Origin: Lithodes maja
Taxonomy: Eukaryota > Arthropoda > Malacostraca > Decapoda > Lithodidae
Assembly: GCA_037953745.1 (NCBI GenBank)
Contig: JBAKBP010004263.1
Coordinates: 1-64,000 of the forward strand
DNA length: 64,000 nt
Reading direction: 5' to 3'
This document shows, piece after piece, positions 21,652 to 32,690 of this stretch (positions within the stretch are counted from its first letter, which is position 1; the number at the start of each line of letters is the position of its first letter). Both the position numbers and the translations under genes were made by a program. The notes under the pieces are model-generated. The model was not told where the DNA came from, did no database searches, and saw only the letters and a list, made by a program, of their open reading frames with translations.

Positions 21652-21865
21652 TTAACCCCTTCTGTACCGGCAACGTCATTTTAATTTTATTATGGCTACT
21701 ATTAGACGATTTTATTCAGTTTAAAAGGGCCTCCAGCAATTAACAGGCTTCGAACCATCTCATTTAACCCTTTTCACTACCACTGATCCTTCATAAACTA
21801 CAAAAAAGCGTCTAAATACAGCAATAATAATGTTAAAAAGACGTCACCAGTACAGAAGAGGTTAA
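21652..21865. mobile_element. P-family MITE, copy P3
   Basis: This 214-bp element is TTAA-bounded, with ends TTAACCCCTTCTGTACCGG and, inverted, TTAACCTCTTCTGTACTGG. It is the same subfamily as P1. Confidence 0.75.
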
Positions 21866-22221
21866 GGGGAAGTTAGTTTATTCATGTATTTAATTAAAAA
21901 AAACAAAAACATCCCGATCAAGGTATACCAGCTACTAATTACGAGTTCACACGCTTAGTCTACATACCTGAATATAAGAACATGAATGATAATCACGGAG
22001 GTATAAAAAGTAGTACGGTAACTAAACACGTCTAGCCTACATACCTCAACACAAAAACGTGACATTCAACTTGACAGTAAAGGTAAAAGCAATCGAAGGG
22101 CAAGATAACGATGGCAAATATACTGTATATTACAAGCATGGTAAAATACTGAATAAAGGATATTAAACAAAATAAAAATGTATTATAATAAGATACAACG
22201 GACTAAACTCAAGGCATGATC
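21866..22221. other. AT-rich spacer, nothing recognised
   Basis: I see no coding frame or repeat family here. Confidence 0.5.
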
Positions 22222-22598
22222 TTAAGGGGAGATGGGTCGTTTTTCTAGATCACCTTCTCCCCTATTCATTTTCAGATGTTTAGATATTTGCCCCATTAGT
22301 TTTTCGATTTTAAGACCTTCCGCCCCATTTCCTTGTCAATGTTAAGACCTTTTGTGCTATTTAGGTGTCGATTATATTTCTGGCGAACGATAGTGAGCCT
22401 GTAATTTTGGAAGAACCGGCATTTGGCCGGGACATTTTTCTACCGAAAAATGTACAAATTAATCTAGAAGGGGGATCTAATGGGTGTTTTTTTTTTTTTT
22501 TTTTTTTTTTTTTAAGTTTGATGGAGGTCTAGGGAGGATCCTAGAAAAATACTTAATAAATGAAAAAATCGACCAAAAGGTGAACCATCCTCCCTTAA
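22222..22598. mobile_element. F-family MITE, type II (F3)
   Basis: TTAA-bounded, with ends GGGGAGATGGG and CCATCCTCCC. The core hairpins are present (GCGAACGATAGTGAGCC, a degraded CCGGC stem, and ACATTTTTC/GAAAAATGT). A run of about 25 T at 22489-22513 lies before CTTGATGGAGGTC / TTGATGGAGGTCTAGG. Confidence 0.8.
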
Positions 22599-23267
22599 CT
22601 AAAGCCAGGATGTTTATAAGGCGATGTGGTGACTAAATTGAAATATTAGCTAAATATACTGGAAAAAAAAAAAAAAAAAAAAAAAGCTACCGGTATACTA
22701 TATATGGTATGTTTCAGTAAGGAAAGTTTATAAAGTACAGTAAATTATGAAATAATTTATGGAATGAGAAAAGGCACATTAAATTAAATACTAACGATAA
22801 CTTTGAATGAAGACCGATGCAATAATGTTATAAAAGATAATAACCATTTAAATTTATGACATTGACGAACGTAATATACTGAACAACTGCAGTGCCATTA
22901 TATTTATGTTTAATACAGTACGGTATATAATATACAAATTCAATTATAGATAGATACTTGAAACAATGCGACAATGGAGTGAAATGGTCGAGTTACTAAA
23001 TTTTAGGTGACATTTCAGCAAAATAATACTAAAATGTCTAAACACATGAAACAAATAGGCTATATTATATATAAAATAGTTTTAGCAAAATAAAATATAT
23101 AAACCGGTATATAATGTCTGAAATAATATCAATAATATTTTTCAGGGTGCAATTTGAGTCACTCTTCGTTAGCCTAAAAGGAAAGAAACTTGATAATGTT
23201 TATTATTTAACTGTCAAATTATGCGAAATATAATTAAGAGCAAAGGACAAAATAATCAATAAACACA
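22599..23267. other. AT-rich spacer, nothing recognised
   Basis: This stretch has a poly-A run (22660-22685) and scattered TA-rich stretches. No gene or element was recognised. Confidence 0.5.
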
Positions 23268-24775
23268 CGTATAACAAGCGAAAGTGACGTAGGTACGACA
23301 AACAAATAACATCAACACGTAACAAGCGAAAGTGACGTAGGTACGACAAACAAATAACATCAACACGTAACAAGCGAAAGTGACGTAGGTACGACAAACA
23401 AATAACATCAACACGTAACAAGCGAAAGTGACGTAGGTACGACAAACAAATAACATCAACACGTAACAAGCGAAAGTGACGTAGGTACGACAAACAAATA
23501 ACATCAACACGTAACAAGCGAAAGTGACGTAGGTACGACAAACAAATAACATCAACACGTAACAAGCGAAAGTGACGTAGGTACGACAAACAAATAACAT
23601 CAACACGTAACAAGCGAAAGTGACGTAGGTACGACAAACAAATAACATCAACACGTAACAAGCGAAAGTGACGTAGGTACGACAAACAAATAACATCAAC
23701 ACGTAACAAGCGAAAGTGACGTAGGTACGACAAACAAATAACATCAACACGTAACAAGCGAAAGTGACGTAGGTACGACAAACAAATAACATCAACACGT
23801 AACAAGCGAAAGTGACGTAGGTACGACAAACAAATAACATCAACACGTAACAAGCGAAAGTGACGTAGGTACGACAAACAAATAACATCAACACGTAACA
23901 AGCGAAAGTGACGTAGGTACGACAAACAAATAACATCAACACGTAACAAGCGAAAGTGACGTAGGTACGACAAACAAATAACATCAACACGTAACAAGCG
24001 AAAGTGATGTAGGTACGACAAACAAATAACATCAACACATAACAAGCGAAAGTGACGTAGGTACGACAAACAAATAACATCAACACATAACAAGCGAAAG
24101 TGACGTAGGTACGATAAACAAATAACATCAACACGTAACAAGCGAAAGTGACGTACTGTAGGTACGATAAACAAGTAACATCAACACGTAACAAGCGAAA
24201 GTGACGTAGGTACGACAAACAAATAACATCAACAAATAACAAGCGAAAGTGACGTAGGTACGACAAACAAATAACATCAACACGTAACAAGCGAAAGTGA
24301 CGTAGGTACGATAAATAAATAACATCAACACATAACAAGCGAAAGTGACGTAGGTACGACAAACAAATAACATCAACACGTAACAAGCGAAAGTGACGTA
24401 GGTACGACAAACAAATAACATCAACACGTAACAAGCGAAAGTGACGTAGGTACGATAAACAAATAACATCAACACGTAACAAGCGAAAGTGACGTACTGT
24501 AGGTACGATAAGCAAGTAACATCAACACGTAACAAGCGAAAGTGACGTAGGTACGATATAAAAAGATAATTATACACGTAACAAGCGAAAGTGACGATAC
24601 AAATATATACACGTAACAAGTGAAAGTGACGTAGGGACGATACAAAACTAAACACCTAGCAAACGAAAACGACGTAGGGACGATAAACAAATAAAATAAA
24701 CACGTAATAAGTGGAAAATACAATAACAAATAAACCCGTATCAAGCGAAAGTGACGTAAGTGCGATAAACAAGGA
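23268..24775. repeat. 48-bp satellite array, about 31 units
   Basis: Tandem units of 48 bp begin AACAAGCGAAAGTGACGTAG. The left two thirds are almost uniform. From about 24160 units carry substitutions and 4-bp insertions (GTACTGTAGG), and beyond 24540 they become short and degenerate. Each unit holds TGACGTA. The long frames on the minus strand are artefacts of the unit length. Confidence 0.95.
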
Positions 24776-25065
24776 AGGGGGGGAAGAGGCGGAGGGAGAG
24801 GGAGGAGGGGAGCGACACACCTGCGGTAAACAGATGCGACGCTCTATTTATAGTTATGACATAGCCCACTATTGCCGTCTAGGAGGGGCCCGCATTTACC
24901 ACCTGCAACCTGCCACATGTCACCGGCGCCATTTTTGCGTCGAAATAAATAGTATCTGTGCAATACGGATAAAACAAAATAATTAAAAAGTCCTCGAAAA
25001 TAGTTATATAATTATTTCTAACACTGATAAAAAGTCGTCGAAAATTGCTATATAATTATTCTATG
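24776..25065. promoter_or_regulatory. GC-richer segment with MEF2-like and E-box motifs
   Basis: Just right of the 48-bp array lies a purine-rich run. It is followed by CACCTG (about 24820), a perfect MEF2 consensus CTATTTATAG (about 24844-24853), a second CACCTG (about 24901) and CACATG (about 24914). No transcription unit follows. This is motif matching only. Confidence 0.2.
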
Positions 25066-25175
25066 ATGTTATTTGACCCTTGAGATACAATGACGCCTTT
25101 CTTCACATTATTCGGATTGTCATTAGACGATTATATTCAGCTTAGGAAGGATCTGTGGGAATCAAAGATAGCATT
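25066..25175. mobile_element. P-family MITE fragment
   Basis: The stretch AGACGATTATATTCAGCTTA followed by GGAAGGATCTGTGG matches the interior of P1. The TTAACCCC ends are missing. Confidence 0.5.
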
Positions 25176-25393
25176 TACCACTCGGATACCAAGATACCAA
25201 GTAAAGGTAAATGAAACATACACACACCAGCACATAATTATGAATTTGATATTTCTTTTTCCTTTTTCATCTATAAACTAACAGCCTCGTTAGGACTCGT
25301 TTGTCTGCTGCTGTTCGCATTCCTTTGCAAGAAGTTTAGTTTTCCCAATTGAATATGGAAGATAATATTATTTGTTGACAAATTATCATAGTG

Positions 25394-25610
25394 TTAACCC
25401 CTTCTGTAATAGTGACGTCCTTTTCAATTTATTCAGGCTACTATTAGAAGATTTGACTCAGATTAAAAAGGGTCTCCAGCAATTAACAGACTTCGAACTA
25501 TCCCAATTAACCCTCTGCACTACCACAGATCCTTCTTAAGCTGCACAAAATCGTCTAAATATAGCCAGTATAAAATATAAAATAAATCGCGCCAGTACAG
25601 AACGGGTTAA
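25394..25610. mobile_element. P-family MITE, copy P4
   Basis: This 217-bp element is TTAA-bounded. Its ends are TTAACCCCTTCTGTAATAG and, inverted, TTAACCCGTTCTGTACTGG. Confidence 0.75.
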
Positions 25611-25723
25611 AATATGCCATGTTTTAGTAATCCATGTTTCCGGAAGTCAGTCGTTTCCTCTGTTTACCTCCCACGCTATACTCTGTCCAAAATAAGTAGG
25701 CCAAAAACTCTTGAACATTATCC

Positions 25724-25936
25724 TTAACTCCTTCGGTACCGATGCCGTCCTTATAACTTTATTCTGGTTACTATTAGGTAATTTCATTCAGTTTAAAAAG
25801 AGCCTCCAGGAATTAACAGGCTTCAAATGATCTCACTTAACCCTTTTTACACCACAGATCATTCATACACTGCACAAAATCGTCTTTATATAGCTGGAAT
25901 AAAATGTAAATTACGTTACCGGCAAAGAAGGGTTAA
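25724..25936. mobile_element. P-family MITE, copy P5
   Basis: This 213-bp element is TTAA-bounded. Its ends are TTAACTCCTTCGGTACCG and, inverted, TTAACCCTTCTTTGCCGG. Confidence 0.72.
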
Positions 25937-26200
25937 TAACTCACAAACAACTAGAGTCATCGAGCTAATATTGCTACCATTTGAGAAGGGTCAGCCAGGA
26001 AATTGGTGTGGACAATTACAACCCATTTGCTCCAGCCCTTTAGGAGTTACAGAGGTTAGGGTTCACGAATTGTGGCCTACCTACTGTACTTGGAACAGGA
26101 TAATTATAGTACAGGCACACACAAACAAATACGGACCACTTAGGTTTTGCATAACACAATTAATTATAAACACAGATAATCGTGACATATAAACTACTAA

Positions 26201-26244
26201 TGCCCCTTTCACACATACAGGACTCGGGCGCCGAATGCAGCAGA
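26201..26244 (+). repeat. left terminal inverted repeat of the Harbinger-type element
   Basis: These 44 bp are complementary to 28281-28324 with two mismatches. Confidence 0.9.
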
Positions 26245-26270
26245 AAGCAACCGAATAGCGACTCTGCTGC

Positions 26271-26500
26271 ATGCGGCATCAAGTCGGCACCTATTCCTAC
26301 CCATGCGGCTGTAGTCGTCTGTAGTCTGTTGAAGTCCGGGCAATGCGTGTCAAGTCGCGGTCCGCGACGAAAATGTTTGTCAGTTTTGAAATTTGGGCCA
26401 GACTTGAAATTTGTCTGGTGGATGCGGGGAGTAGTCTGCTCTAGTCGGCGCTAGTCGTACCAAGTCTTCTGTATGCGGCTGTAGTCCTTGTGTATGTCGG
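26271..26500 (+). repeat. left decamer-phased subterminal repeats
   Basis: AGTC or ATGC words recur at nearly exact 10-bp spacing: GTAGTCGTCT, GTAGTCTGTT and GAAGTCCGGG at 26311-26340, then a run of AGTC words 10 bp apart from about 26433 to 26486. Reverse-complement versions of the words continue to about 26860. Confidence 0.7.
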
Positions 26501-26914
26501 CTCGAATTGTGTATCATGTGTAGCATAAAGACTACTGCCGCATACACCAGAGTACAGCCGCCGGACACGAGTACAACCGAAAAAGTCTGCTGAAGTCTGT
26601 TGAAGTCGTGTGCATAAATTTGCATAAATTTGCATAAAAAAATTAAAAATTATTAAAAAATATGAGTCATACGAGTACAACAGACAACAGCGGAATTCAT
26701 CCGCATACAGCAGACTCCAACCGCATTGACAGGAGTGCAGACGTATGACAACACCCGGAACCCAATGTGGCACAAGAGTCGAGCCAACTTGACCGGACAA
26801 GTAACCGACAACAGAAAACTCCAACCGACAACACAAAAGTCGAACCGAAAATAGCCGCATCCACCAGACAAGAAATACTAGACATTTTTCCCAACAGAAC
26901 GGCAACACGGCCCC

Positions 26915-26922
26915 TATATAAA
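26915..26922 (+). promoter_or_regulatory. TATA box of the Harbinger-type gene
   Basis: TATATAAA lies 123 bp before the predicted ATG, in a GC-rich context (CCCCTATATAAAGGCCCC). An upstream ATG at 26957 opens an overlapping frame. Confidence 0.6.
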
Positions 26923-27044
26923 GGCCCCAGGCAGCGCACTCCCCAACAGTCTTCAATGAGAGCACCAACGACGCACTCCTACCACCCTCACCCTCGCCGC
27001 GCCTCTACCCTGACCTCTACGCTCACCTATACCGCCTTTACACC

Positions 27045-27921
27045 ATGCCTGGACCCAGTCGAACACCAAACTCCAGGAAGTCACAGAGTCCACAGAAAAT
27101 ACAGAGGCAAGAAGACGACAACCGATTGGAAGACTTCTTTGGAGACGAGACCCAGATGAGTGAGGAGGAGAGCATGGAGATAATCCAGGACAGCCAGCCT
27201 CCACGCCAAACACCCCCCGCTGCCAAGCGGCAAGCACCGCCACCAGCTCCCGCCAAAACCAGCATGCTACCGCCAGGGAGCAGCCAGGACACCCAGGACA
27301 CCCAGGACACCCATGACATCGAGGAGATCGACATCGAGGCGGCTGACGAGGCCTCCCCAGATGCGATTATCTACGGCGTCAAATCCAAAAGAACAATAAC
27401 GAGGGTAGTGTTGCGCCCCGAAGACGAGGTCGCCGTGATGGAGTGGTTACGGGCACATACATTCATGTATGATAAGCAGGCCCGAGAATTCAAGGACTCT
27501 GACCGGAAGTGGCGCCTGTTTGAAAAGAAGGCCAAGACTCTGACCCCTCCAATAAAAGGTAAGTTTTCCCATATTGATACGTGAAATGTTATATTATTAA
27601 TATTTACGTTGTTTAGCTGTGTTAGTACAAATTTGTATGTGTTGTGATGAATAGTGACACTGTTTAGCTGGGTAGATACCTGTAATATTGAGTGTTATAT
27701 AGACATTGTTGTGTGATATATACGTTTCTATTATATGTGATTTTGTCTTGCAAACAGGTGCTCAGCTGAGGACCTGGTGCGACAACATCCGCTCCAGGTT
27801 TGGCAAGTTGACGGCAAAGAAGAGTGGTGCTGGGGCTGAAATACGGTACAGCGACCGTGATCAGTGGATCCTTGACCAGGGCAGTTTTTTCAGGGGGCAC
27901 ATTGTGTGTGTTGTGTGGTAG
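27045..27921 (+). CDS. Myb/MADF-like DNA-binding protein of the Harbinger-type element
   Basis: The ATG at 27045 has a good context (CACCATG). Exon 1 runs to 27558 (AAAAG|GTAAGT), the intron is 27559-27757 ending TTGCAAACAG, and exon 2 is 27758-27921; phase is kept across the junction. The product is about 225 residues. The first 115 are Pro/Gln/acidic and contain a short TQD repeat. Residues about 125-225 resemble a MADF or Myb/trihelix domain (tryptophans in EWLR, KWRLFE, RTWCDN, DQWIL). Such proteins accompany Harbinger transposases and bind transposon ends, probably in the nucleus. The C-terminus may be truncated. Position inside the inverted repeats argues against a host gene. Confidence 0.7.
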
Positions 27922-28040
27922 AGTGTCACCGTAGCTGTTGACGTAACGGTGGAGTCGACTGTAATGATGTTCAGCCCTGCTAGACCGCCCCTTTTTATAC
28001 ATCCGCTGGCCACACAACTTGTGTGTGTCGGCTTTATGCG

Positions 28041-28260
28041 GGTGTATGCGGTTCGACTCTGAAGTCCATCGGCTGTATTCTGGAGTCGATCGGCTGAAGT
28101 CTTATAGATGCGGGTGAAGTCGGCATGTAAAAATGACCGTTATTTTTTTTTTCGGTTCGAGTCTCAAGACTTCTCCGGAGTCAAGACGACAACGTCGGCT
28201 GTATGCGGCTGTAGTCTGGTGAAGTCCGTTGGATGCGGCATACCGAGCCAACTCCAAAAG
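28041..28260 (+). repeat. right decamer-phased subterminal repeats
   Basis: TATGCG, GAAGTC, GAGTC and GTATTC words recur at about 10-bp spacing. They mirror the left subterminal array, and the same words occur in both orientations. Confidence 0.65.
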
Positions 28261-28280
28261 TCGGGGGACAAAAACGCTAC

Positions 28281-28324
28281 TCTGCTGTATTCGGCGCCCG
28301 AGTCCTGTATGTGTGAAGGGGGCA
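28281..28324 (+). repeat. right terminal inverted repeat of the Harbinger-type element
   Basis: This is the inverted counterpart of 26201-26244. It ends GGGGGCA before TAA. Confidence 0.9.
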
Positions 28325-28353
28325 TAAATCTAACAATGTCATGTGGTTTTAAC

Positions 28354-28736
28354 TTAAGGGGGGTGACCTGCTTTTTTTCTGTCCTTTTCTCTCTTTCTAT
28401 GGCTTGTATCCATTCGGCCCCATTCAGCCAACTATTTTAAGACGTTTATCCCCATCTAGGTGTCGATTTCTTCCTGGCGAGCGATAGCGAGCCAGCATTA
28501 TAGGCCTATGAAGAAATCCGGCTTCGCCGGAGAAATTTTTCTATCGAAAAATGTACAAATTTAGCCTGCTGTCTAACACAAATTAAAAATATGCTGGCTC
28601 GCTACTGCTCACCAGTAAGAAATTGACACCTGGATGGGGATAAACGTCTTAAAACAGTAGGCTGAATGGGGCCAAATGGATACAAGCCAGAGAAAGATAG
28701 AAAAGGACAGAACAAAAACAGGTCCCCCCCCCTTAA
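28354..28736. mobile_element. F-family MITE, type I (F4)
   Basis: This 383-bp foldback element is TTAA-bounded and lies 30 bp beyond the Harbinger-type element. It is closely similar to F1 but in inverted orientation. The core reads TCCGGC-TTC-GCCGGA. Confidence 0.85.
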
Positions 28737-28741
28737 TGTAT

Positions 28742-28826
28742 TAAAATGTTCGAGCGAGTCCTGCGAGGCAAAATGTTAACATTCATGGAAACAAAGGAAC
28801 TACAAAACATTGGTCAACACCGGTGC
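28742..28826 (+). pseudogene. LINE-A RT fragment
   Basis: About 28 codons match the LINE-A reverse transcriptase segment that reads FELVLRSKMSTFMETNEL in copy 2. It breaks off into an unrelated repeat at about 28827. Confidence 0.7.
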
Positions 28827-28827
28827 G

Positions 28828-28972
28828 GAAACGCCCGGGAAGTTTCTGCACCCTCCTCAGCTCCCCGCCATGGAGTGGCTTCGGTCACCCAGGCTTTATT
28901 GTGGTCGGCAGGGAGGGTTCTGTGGGGTCGCTCGGTTATGGCCTTGGCCTTGCTCGGGGAACAACAACAACA
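28828..28972 (+). repeat. dispersed repeat R with (AAC)n tail
   Basis: About 145 bp are shared with 53642-53835 (opposite strand), including CCTCAGCTCCCCGCCATGGA. Both end in AACAACAAC. The shape fits a LINE or SINE 3' end with a short tandem tail. Confidence 0.6.
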
Positions 28973-29032
28973 CCGGTGCGCTCCTCGGTGCAACTAGCAG
29001 AGTGGCGAACCCTACTTAGGTAAACATAGGTG
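28973..29032 (+). mobile_element. LINE-A 3' tail fragment
   Basis: The sequence GGTGCGCTCCTCGGTGCAAC, followed by CAGAGTGGCGAACCC and an ATAGGTG tail, matches the 3' end of LINE-A. Confidence 0.65.
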
Positions 29033-29496
29033 CACTCCACATAATGTTTAGTTTGTGTTGTCTCTCCTCCACGCTGCATTACGGCGGTACTAGACGACGC
29101 AAAAACCAACCACTGACGACGGCAAACCCCAGACTAACCACTTAATAATGGCGGCCGCTGTTATTTGCTGCGCTTGATAATATACGCAGGTTATATTTAT
29201 ACACCATTACCCGTGATAACAGTGACAATAATGACGAAAATGACACGGTAATTTATGGTAAAATGACGGTAAAGTGAAAATACTGACGGAAATGACACGG
29301 TAATTTATGATGAAATGACGGAAAATTGCTTGCGTCGTAAGAACACAGGTACATTGATTTTTGCCGACGGCCATTTTCAGTTTGATACGCCTAAGGTAAT
29401 TATGCAGGATAAATATTTACGTGAAATATTGAAAATGGATTGTTGTGCAAATTATTCAAAAATATAAATCAATTAAGAGTAGGTTTAGTGAATAGG

Positions 29497-29498
<2 letters not shown>
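29033..29498. other. spacer with short internal repetition
   Basis: The phrase GACACGGTAATTTATG occurs twice (about 29243 and 29292) with ATGACGG words between. No gene was seen. Confidence 0.5.
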
Positions 29499-29585
<87 letters not shown>

Positions 29586-29903
29586 CTACATAGAGCTACA
29601 TAGATACACAGACCACACAGACCTCAAGGTCCTTACTAGGCAGTCTGGCCTTACAAACTATATATGCATATATGCATATATACACATACACACATACACA
29701 TACATACAAACTACATATACATATATATATATACATACATATACATATACACATACATACACATATACATATGCATATACATACATATACACATACATAC
29801 GTACATACACATATATACACCGGTACACACATATACACACATACATACATACACACATACATACATATATATACATACTGTACAGTGCACACACATACAT
29901 ATA

Positions 29904-29905
<2 letters not shown>
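29499..29905. repeat. microsatellite block: (GA)n then CA/TA-rich
   Basis: (GA)n spans 29499-29579. A short non-repeat segment follows, then a CATA/CACA-rich block (29660-29905). The segment 29612-29650 shares GACCT..GGTCCTTAC..GGCAGT with 34208-34240. Confidence 0.9.
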
Positions 29906-29936
<31 letters not shown>

Positions 29937-32690
29937 CATATCACCCCAGCCCTCTGCAGATAGAGGTCAAGCCTTCCCTTGAAAGCGTTTATTGTGTCGC
30001 TCTCCACCACTCTCGCTGGTAGTTTATTCCACTATGTCGCCACACTGTAGGTGAAGAAACTCTTTGTGACATCTAGGTTTGCCTTTTTGGTTTTTAATTT
30101 CATTCCATTTCCGCGAGTTTGATTAGTATTGTTTAATGTGAATAGTGCATTTACATCGACTTTGTCGAAACCTTTTAGTATCTTAAAGCACTCAATAAGC
30201 TGACCCCTCAACCTCCTCTTTTTTAATGAGAACAGGTTCAATCGTTTAAGTCTTTCTTCATATGGTTTATTTCTTAATGAGGGTATCATCTTCGTCGCTC
30301 TACGCTGTACTGACTCGAGTCTTACAATGTCCTTGATCAGATAAGGTGACCAGAACTGCACACCATATTCAAGGTGGGGCCTCACCATACTTTTGAACAG
30401 TGGCACTATTACGTTTTCATGTTTATATGTAAATTTTCGTTTAATAAAGCCCAATGCTATGTTTGCCTTATTTGCAGCTGCTATACATTGGTCGGAAGTT
30501 TTTAGGTTTTCAGATATTAGTACCCCTAGGTCTTTTACTACCGTTGCGGTTTTTATTTGTTTGCCATTCATTTCGTATTTGTATTTCATATTTCTGCTAC
30601 CAACCTGCAGCACCTGACATTTATCGACATTGAAGGGCATCTGCCATTTTTTCGACCACTCTGATATCTTGTTTAAATCAGATTGCAACGCATTTCTATC
30701 ATCTTCGTTCAGGACTGTATTTCCTATTTTTGTATCGTCGGCGAATTTGGAAATGGTGTTGTTTACCCCTACATCGATATCGTTAATGTAAATGAGAAAC
30801 AGGACCGGTCCAAGGACTGAACCCTGTGGAACTCCACTAGTGACAGGCTCCCACTCCGATTCCACTCCATTTATCACCACTCTCTGTCTTCTGTCTGTAA
30901 GCCAATTTTTTATCCAAGAATGAATTTCACCTTTGATACCTATCCTCTCCAGTTTAGCCAATAGTTTTCGGTGAGGCACCTTGTCGAAAGCTTTTTGAAA
31001 GTCCAAGAAGATTATATCTAGTGATTTCGTCATGTCGTTATATGTGAATAGTTTGTTATAAAATTCAATCAAATTTGTTAGGCATGACTTATTTGATCTA
31101 AAGCCGTGTTGACTATTTTTGATTAGGTTGTTTGATTCGAGGTAATCTACTATCTTATCTCTAATGATTTTTTCCATGATTTTTCCTACAATTGAAGTTA
31201 GGCTAATTGGTCTGTAATTACTCGCTTTGGCCTTGCTACCCTTCTTGTATATCGGCGTAATGTTCGCATCTTTCCAATCACTCGGTACAATCCCCTGTAG
31301 TAGTGATAAGTTAAATAGTTGTGTCAGGGGTTTTGCTATTTCGTCCTTGACATTCTTAATTATTTTCGGGTGGAGCATGTCGGGTCCCGGGGTCTTATTT
31401 ACATTTAAATTACTCAATTTGCTTTGTACTTCGGTAACACTGATGGTGAAATCTCCTATCACATGAGTTGAGGTGTTATTTTCAAGGGTATGATCGATAA
31501 TTTATTTTGTGAAAACTGAGCCAAAATATTTGTTGAGCAGATTTGCCGTGTTTGTGTCACCTGTTATTGTCTGGCCATCTTCTATTAGCGGTCCGATTCC
31601 GCTTTTGATCTGTTTATTTTTGTTTACGTAACTGTAGAATTTTTTGGGGTTTGTGGCACTTTCTCTGGCAATAGTCATTTCGTAATTTTGTTTGTTCGCC
31701 CTAATTATTTTTTTCACTTCCCTTCTACTATTTTTGTACAAGTTTTTAATTACTTCAGTGTTTGTGTTATTTTTTACAAGTTTGTGGAGTTGATTCCTTT
31801 TCCTTATTGCCTTGCCAATGTCTCTACTGTACCAAGGGGGCATACTTGATTTCGTATTACGTTTTGGTTTCATAGGTACAAATTGTTTATGCGCTTCTGT
31901 AATTGTAGACTTAAAATGTCCCCATAGTTCATTTACTTCGTTTATATTTATGAGGTTTGAGTGTATGTTTGATAGCGATTCCTTAAGTCCGTCATAATTT
32001 GCGTTTTTGAAGTCCGAAACCATTCCTGTTGTTTTTACTGAGGAATATTTGCTTATAACGTTGATTCTTAAGATTTTATGATCGGACGTTGCCAGATGTT
32101 CACCTACATCCAGGTTTGATAATAAATTTTCTTGGGTAGTGATTACGAGGTCTAATATATTCCTGTCTCGCGTCGGCTGTTTTACGTGTTGAGTCAAAAA
32201 ATTGTCCTGGATGAAGCTTGTCATTAGGCGTGACTCAGCATTTTTTCCGGTCAGGGTATTCCAGTCAATTAGGGGGAGGTTATAGTCACCTAGTAAAACT
32301 GTTTCGTCGGAATTAAGGGTTTTCTCTAGTATTTCATAAAAAATTGTATCATCGGCAACAGTTAGTCTCGGTGGTCGGTACGCTGTAGTGATATTTAAGT
32401 TCATGTTTTTTGTATTTATTTTGACGCACACTATTTCTGCATTACTTTCGGGGAGAGTCACCTCGACTGGGTTTAAGTAGGTTGCAACGTACATTGCAAC
32501 CCCCCCTCTTTGTTTTCCATTGTTACGGTCTTTATGCAAAAATTTATATGGCTCTATGTGATATTCATGAAGTAGATCTTTATTTTTAAGGTTCAGATGT
32601 GTTTCCGTTATACAAATAACGTCAACTTTCTCATTTAATAACAGACATTTGAGTTCGTCTATTTTGTTTCTTATTGAGCAGAGAGAGAGA
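29906..32690 (-). mobile_element. CR1/L2-like LINE, 5' truncated (LINE-C)
   Basis: A minus-strand LINE ends in a poly(A) tail (poly-T 29906-29936 on the plus strand) that directly follows the stop codon. The 5' end is truncated inside the endonuclease start at a (GA)n run (32681-32705). The 3' untranslated region is essentially absent. Confidence 0.85.
29936..32690 (-). pseudogene. LINE-C ORF2: endonuclease and reverse transcriptase, two stops
   Basis: A single frame runs from the truncation at 32690 to the TGA at 29936-29938, interrupted in frame by TAA (31502-31504) and TAG (30032-30034). The endonuclease has TETH, YRPP, GDYNLP and SDH. The RT has SGVPQGSVLGP and FADD, with a C-terminal segment typical of CR1-like RTs (RPHLEY, RRATKM). 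The two nonsense codons make it inactive unless they are consensus errors. The ATG at 32722 lies in microsatellite sequence and is not the element's start. Confidence 0.85.

Larger units (their letters stand above)
26201..28324 (+). mobile_element. PIF/Harbinger-type DNA transposon, transposase absent
   Basis: Inverted repeats of 44 bp differ at two positions (26201-26244 and 28281-28324). Both begin TGCCCC and include TTCACACATACAGGACTCGG. TAA flanks both sides (26198-26200, 28325-28327), matching the TWA target of PIF/Harbinger. A 2-bp AT duplication with ends GCCCC is an alternative reading and would suggest ISL2EU. The element carries a TATA box, one spliced Myb/MADF-like gene and decamer-phased subterminal repeats. 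I see no DDE transposase, so it needs one in trans. Confidence 0.8.

Noticed and set aside
23203..24515. Two overlapping long minus-strand frames (323 and 419 codons)
   Set aside because: Both are translations of the 48-bp satellite in different phases.
23268..24775. CRISPR-like regular array
   Set aside because: Units abut with no unique spacers and the context is eukaryotic; it is a plain tandem satellite.
27045..27921. Myb/MADF-like gene as a host gene
   Set aside because: It lies inside 44-bp inverted repeats with TAA flanks, which marks it as transposon cargo.
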